From Pseudomonadota bacterium (GTDB lineage Bacteria; Pseudomonadota; Gammaproteobacteria; Burkholderiales; Thiobacillaceae), in NCBI GenBank assembly GCA_021847385.1, contig JAJZTV010000106.1, forward strand, positions 1 through 7,070: DNA of 7,070 bases, in the 5' to 3' direction. Positions 6,367-7,070 of the stretch are shown here, one piece after another. The notes beneath the pieces were generated by a model. That model had not been told where the DNA came from, did no database searches, and saw nothing but the letters and a program-made list of their open reading frames with translations. The translations under genes were made by a program, and so were the position numbers. Positions within the stretch are counted from its first letter, which is position 1; the number at the start of each line of letters is the position of its first letter.

Positions 6367-7070
6367 ATGACGCAGTTGCAAATCGGCATGGTCGGCCTGG
6401 GCCGCATGGGCGGCAATATGGCCAAACGCTTGGCTCGGGGCGGTGTGCGGGTGCTGGCCTACAACCGCAGTTTCGATGTGGCGCAGAAGCTGGCCGGCGA
6501 GGAGCCGAACATTCAAGCCTGCCGCAGCCTGGACGAGGTGGTTGCCGGCTTGGCCGTACCGCGGGTGCTGTGGCTGATGCTGCCCGCAGGGCAAGCGACC
6601 GAGGCGGCGATCCTGCAGGCGGCGGCGCTGCTATCGCCCGGCGATATTCTGGTCGACGGTGCCAACGGTTATTACAAGGAGGCGGTCGTCCGCTCGGGCC
6701 AGTTGTCCGGCCAGGGTATCCGCTTCGTCGACGTCGGGGTGTCCGGCGGTATCTGGGGCCTCGATAACGGCTATTGCCTGATGGCCGGCGGCGAGGATGC
6801 CGCGCTTGCCGCGCTGGCCCCGTTCCTCAAGGTCTTGGCACCGGCACCTGACCGCGGCTGGTTGCATGCCGGCCCGGTCGGCTCGGGCCACTTCGTGAAG
6901 ATGGTCCACAATGGCATCGAGTACGGCATGATGCAGGCCTTCGCCGAAGGCTTCGCCTTGATGAAGGCGAAGTCGGAGTTCGAGCTCGACCTGGCGGCGA
7001 TTGCCGAACTCTGGCGCCATAGCTCGGTGGTGCGCTCCTGGCTGCTCGACCTGACCGCCGATTTCTTGCA
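6367..7070 (+). CDS. gnd: 6-phosphogluconate dehydrogenase (decarboxylating), short GndA type; 3' end outside window
   Basis: Oxidises and decarboxylates 6-phosphogluconate to ribulose-5-phosphate with reduction of NAD(P), in the cytoplasmic pentose phosphate pathway. The first 234 residues are present; short-type family members are about 300-340, so roughly the last quarter is missing. The Rossmann signature GLGRMG is at 10-15. The substrate-site segments are DGAN (97-100) and VSGGIWGL (125-132). HFVKMVHNGIEYGMMQAF (175-192) carries the expected catalytic Lys178 and the His181, Asn182 and Glu185 of the active site. The N-terminus matches the short GndA/YqeC-like type, not the 468-residue E. 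coli Gnd. AYNRS at the end of beta-2 has Asn33 where NAD-preferring short enzymes usually have Asp, so cofactor choice is open. The gene lies 60 bases after the EAL gene on the same strand with no terminator seen, so co-transcription is possible. Family call is secure; the symbol could equally be gndA. Confidence 0.93.
   Translation, partial: MTQLQIGMVGLGRMGGNMAKRLARGGVRVLAYNRSFDVAQKLAGEEPNIQACRSLDEVVAGLAVPRVLWLMLPAGQATEAAILQAAALLSPGDILVDGANGYYKEAVVRSGQLSGQGIRFVDVGVSGGIWGLDNGYCLMAGGEDAALAALAPFLKVLAPAPDRGWLHAGPVGSGHFVKMVHNGIEYGMMQAFAEGFALMKAKSEFELDLAAIAELWRHSSVVRSWLLDLTADFL

Noticed and set aside
1..7070. tRNA or rRNA genes, CRISPR arrays, insertion sequences, phage genes or long repeats.
   Set aside because: Almost the whole window is accounted for by four coding genes; no tandem or spaced repeats, transposase motifs or RNA-gene signatures were seen by eye.

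Overview
The window is GC-rich (about 60% or more by eye), gene-dense bacterial DNA. It carries four protein-coding genes: a glycogen-metabolism pair, a very large cyclic-di-GMP signalling protein, and the start of a 6-phosphogluconate dehydrogenase. ADP-glucose-type GlgA, RocR-like REC-EAL signalling and codon use rich in CTG, TTG, GGC and GCC suggest a proteobacterium, plausibly a free-living betaproteobacterium. That placement is inference; nothing here fixes the taxon.

Layout. Bases 1-1380 (+) hold the C-terminal half of an alpha-glucan (glycogen) phosphorylase, cut by the window edge. Tail-to-tail with it, only 19 bases away, is glgA (1400-2848, -), a full-length glycogen synthase. A divergent intergenic region (2849-3021) separates glgA from the signalling gene. 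It holds a good sigma70-like promoter for the + strand, a possible -10 for glgA, a strong Shine-Dalgarno, and the start of a 33-codon leader ORF. The stop of that leader overlaps an in-frame ATG of the signalling gene. The signalling gene (3022-6306, +) encodes about 1,070-1,094 residues in the order GAF-like, coiled coil, PAS, degenerate HisKA-like helix pair, REC, HPt, REC, EAL. After 60 bases comes a 6-phosphogluconate dehydrogenase gene of the short (GndA) type (6367 to the window end, +), with a clear ribosome binding site and no recognisable terminator in front of it.

How the genes fit. GlgA polymerises ADP-glucose into glycogen and the phosphorylase releases glucose-1-phosphate from it; 6-phosphogluconate dehydrogenase oxidises sugar phosphate in the pentose phosphate pathway. 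The signalling protein is the most interesting item. It looks like a whole phosphorelay (REC1 Asp477, HPt His624, REC2 Asp756) built onto a catalytically intact c-di-GMP phosphodiesterase. It has no ATPase domain, and Arg sits where the kinase phospho-accepting His should be. I infer that it takes phosphate, or a sensory signal, from a separate kinase and passes it internally to control c-di-GMP breakdown. Its back-to-back position with glgA raises, but does not prove, a link between c-di-GMP signalling and glycogen storage.
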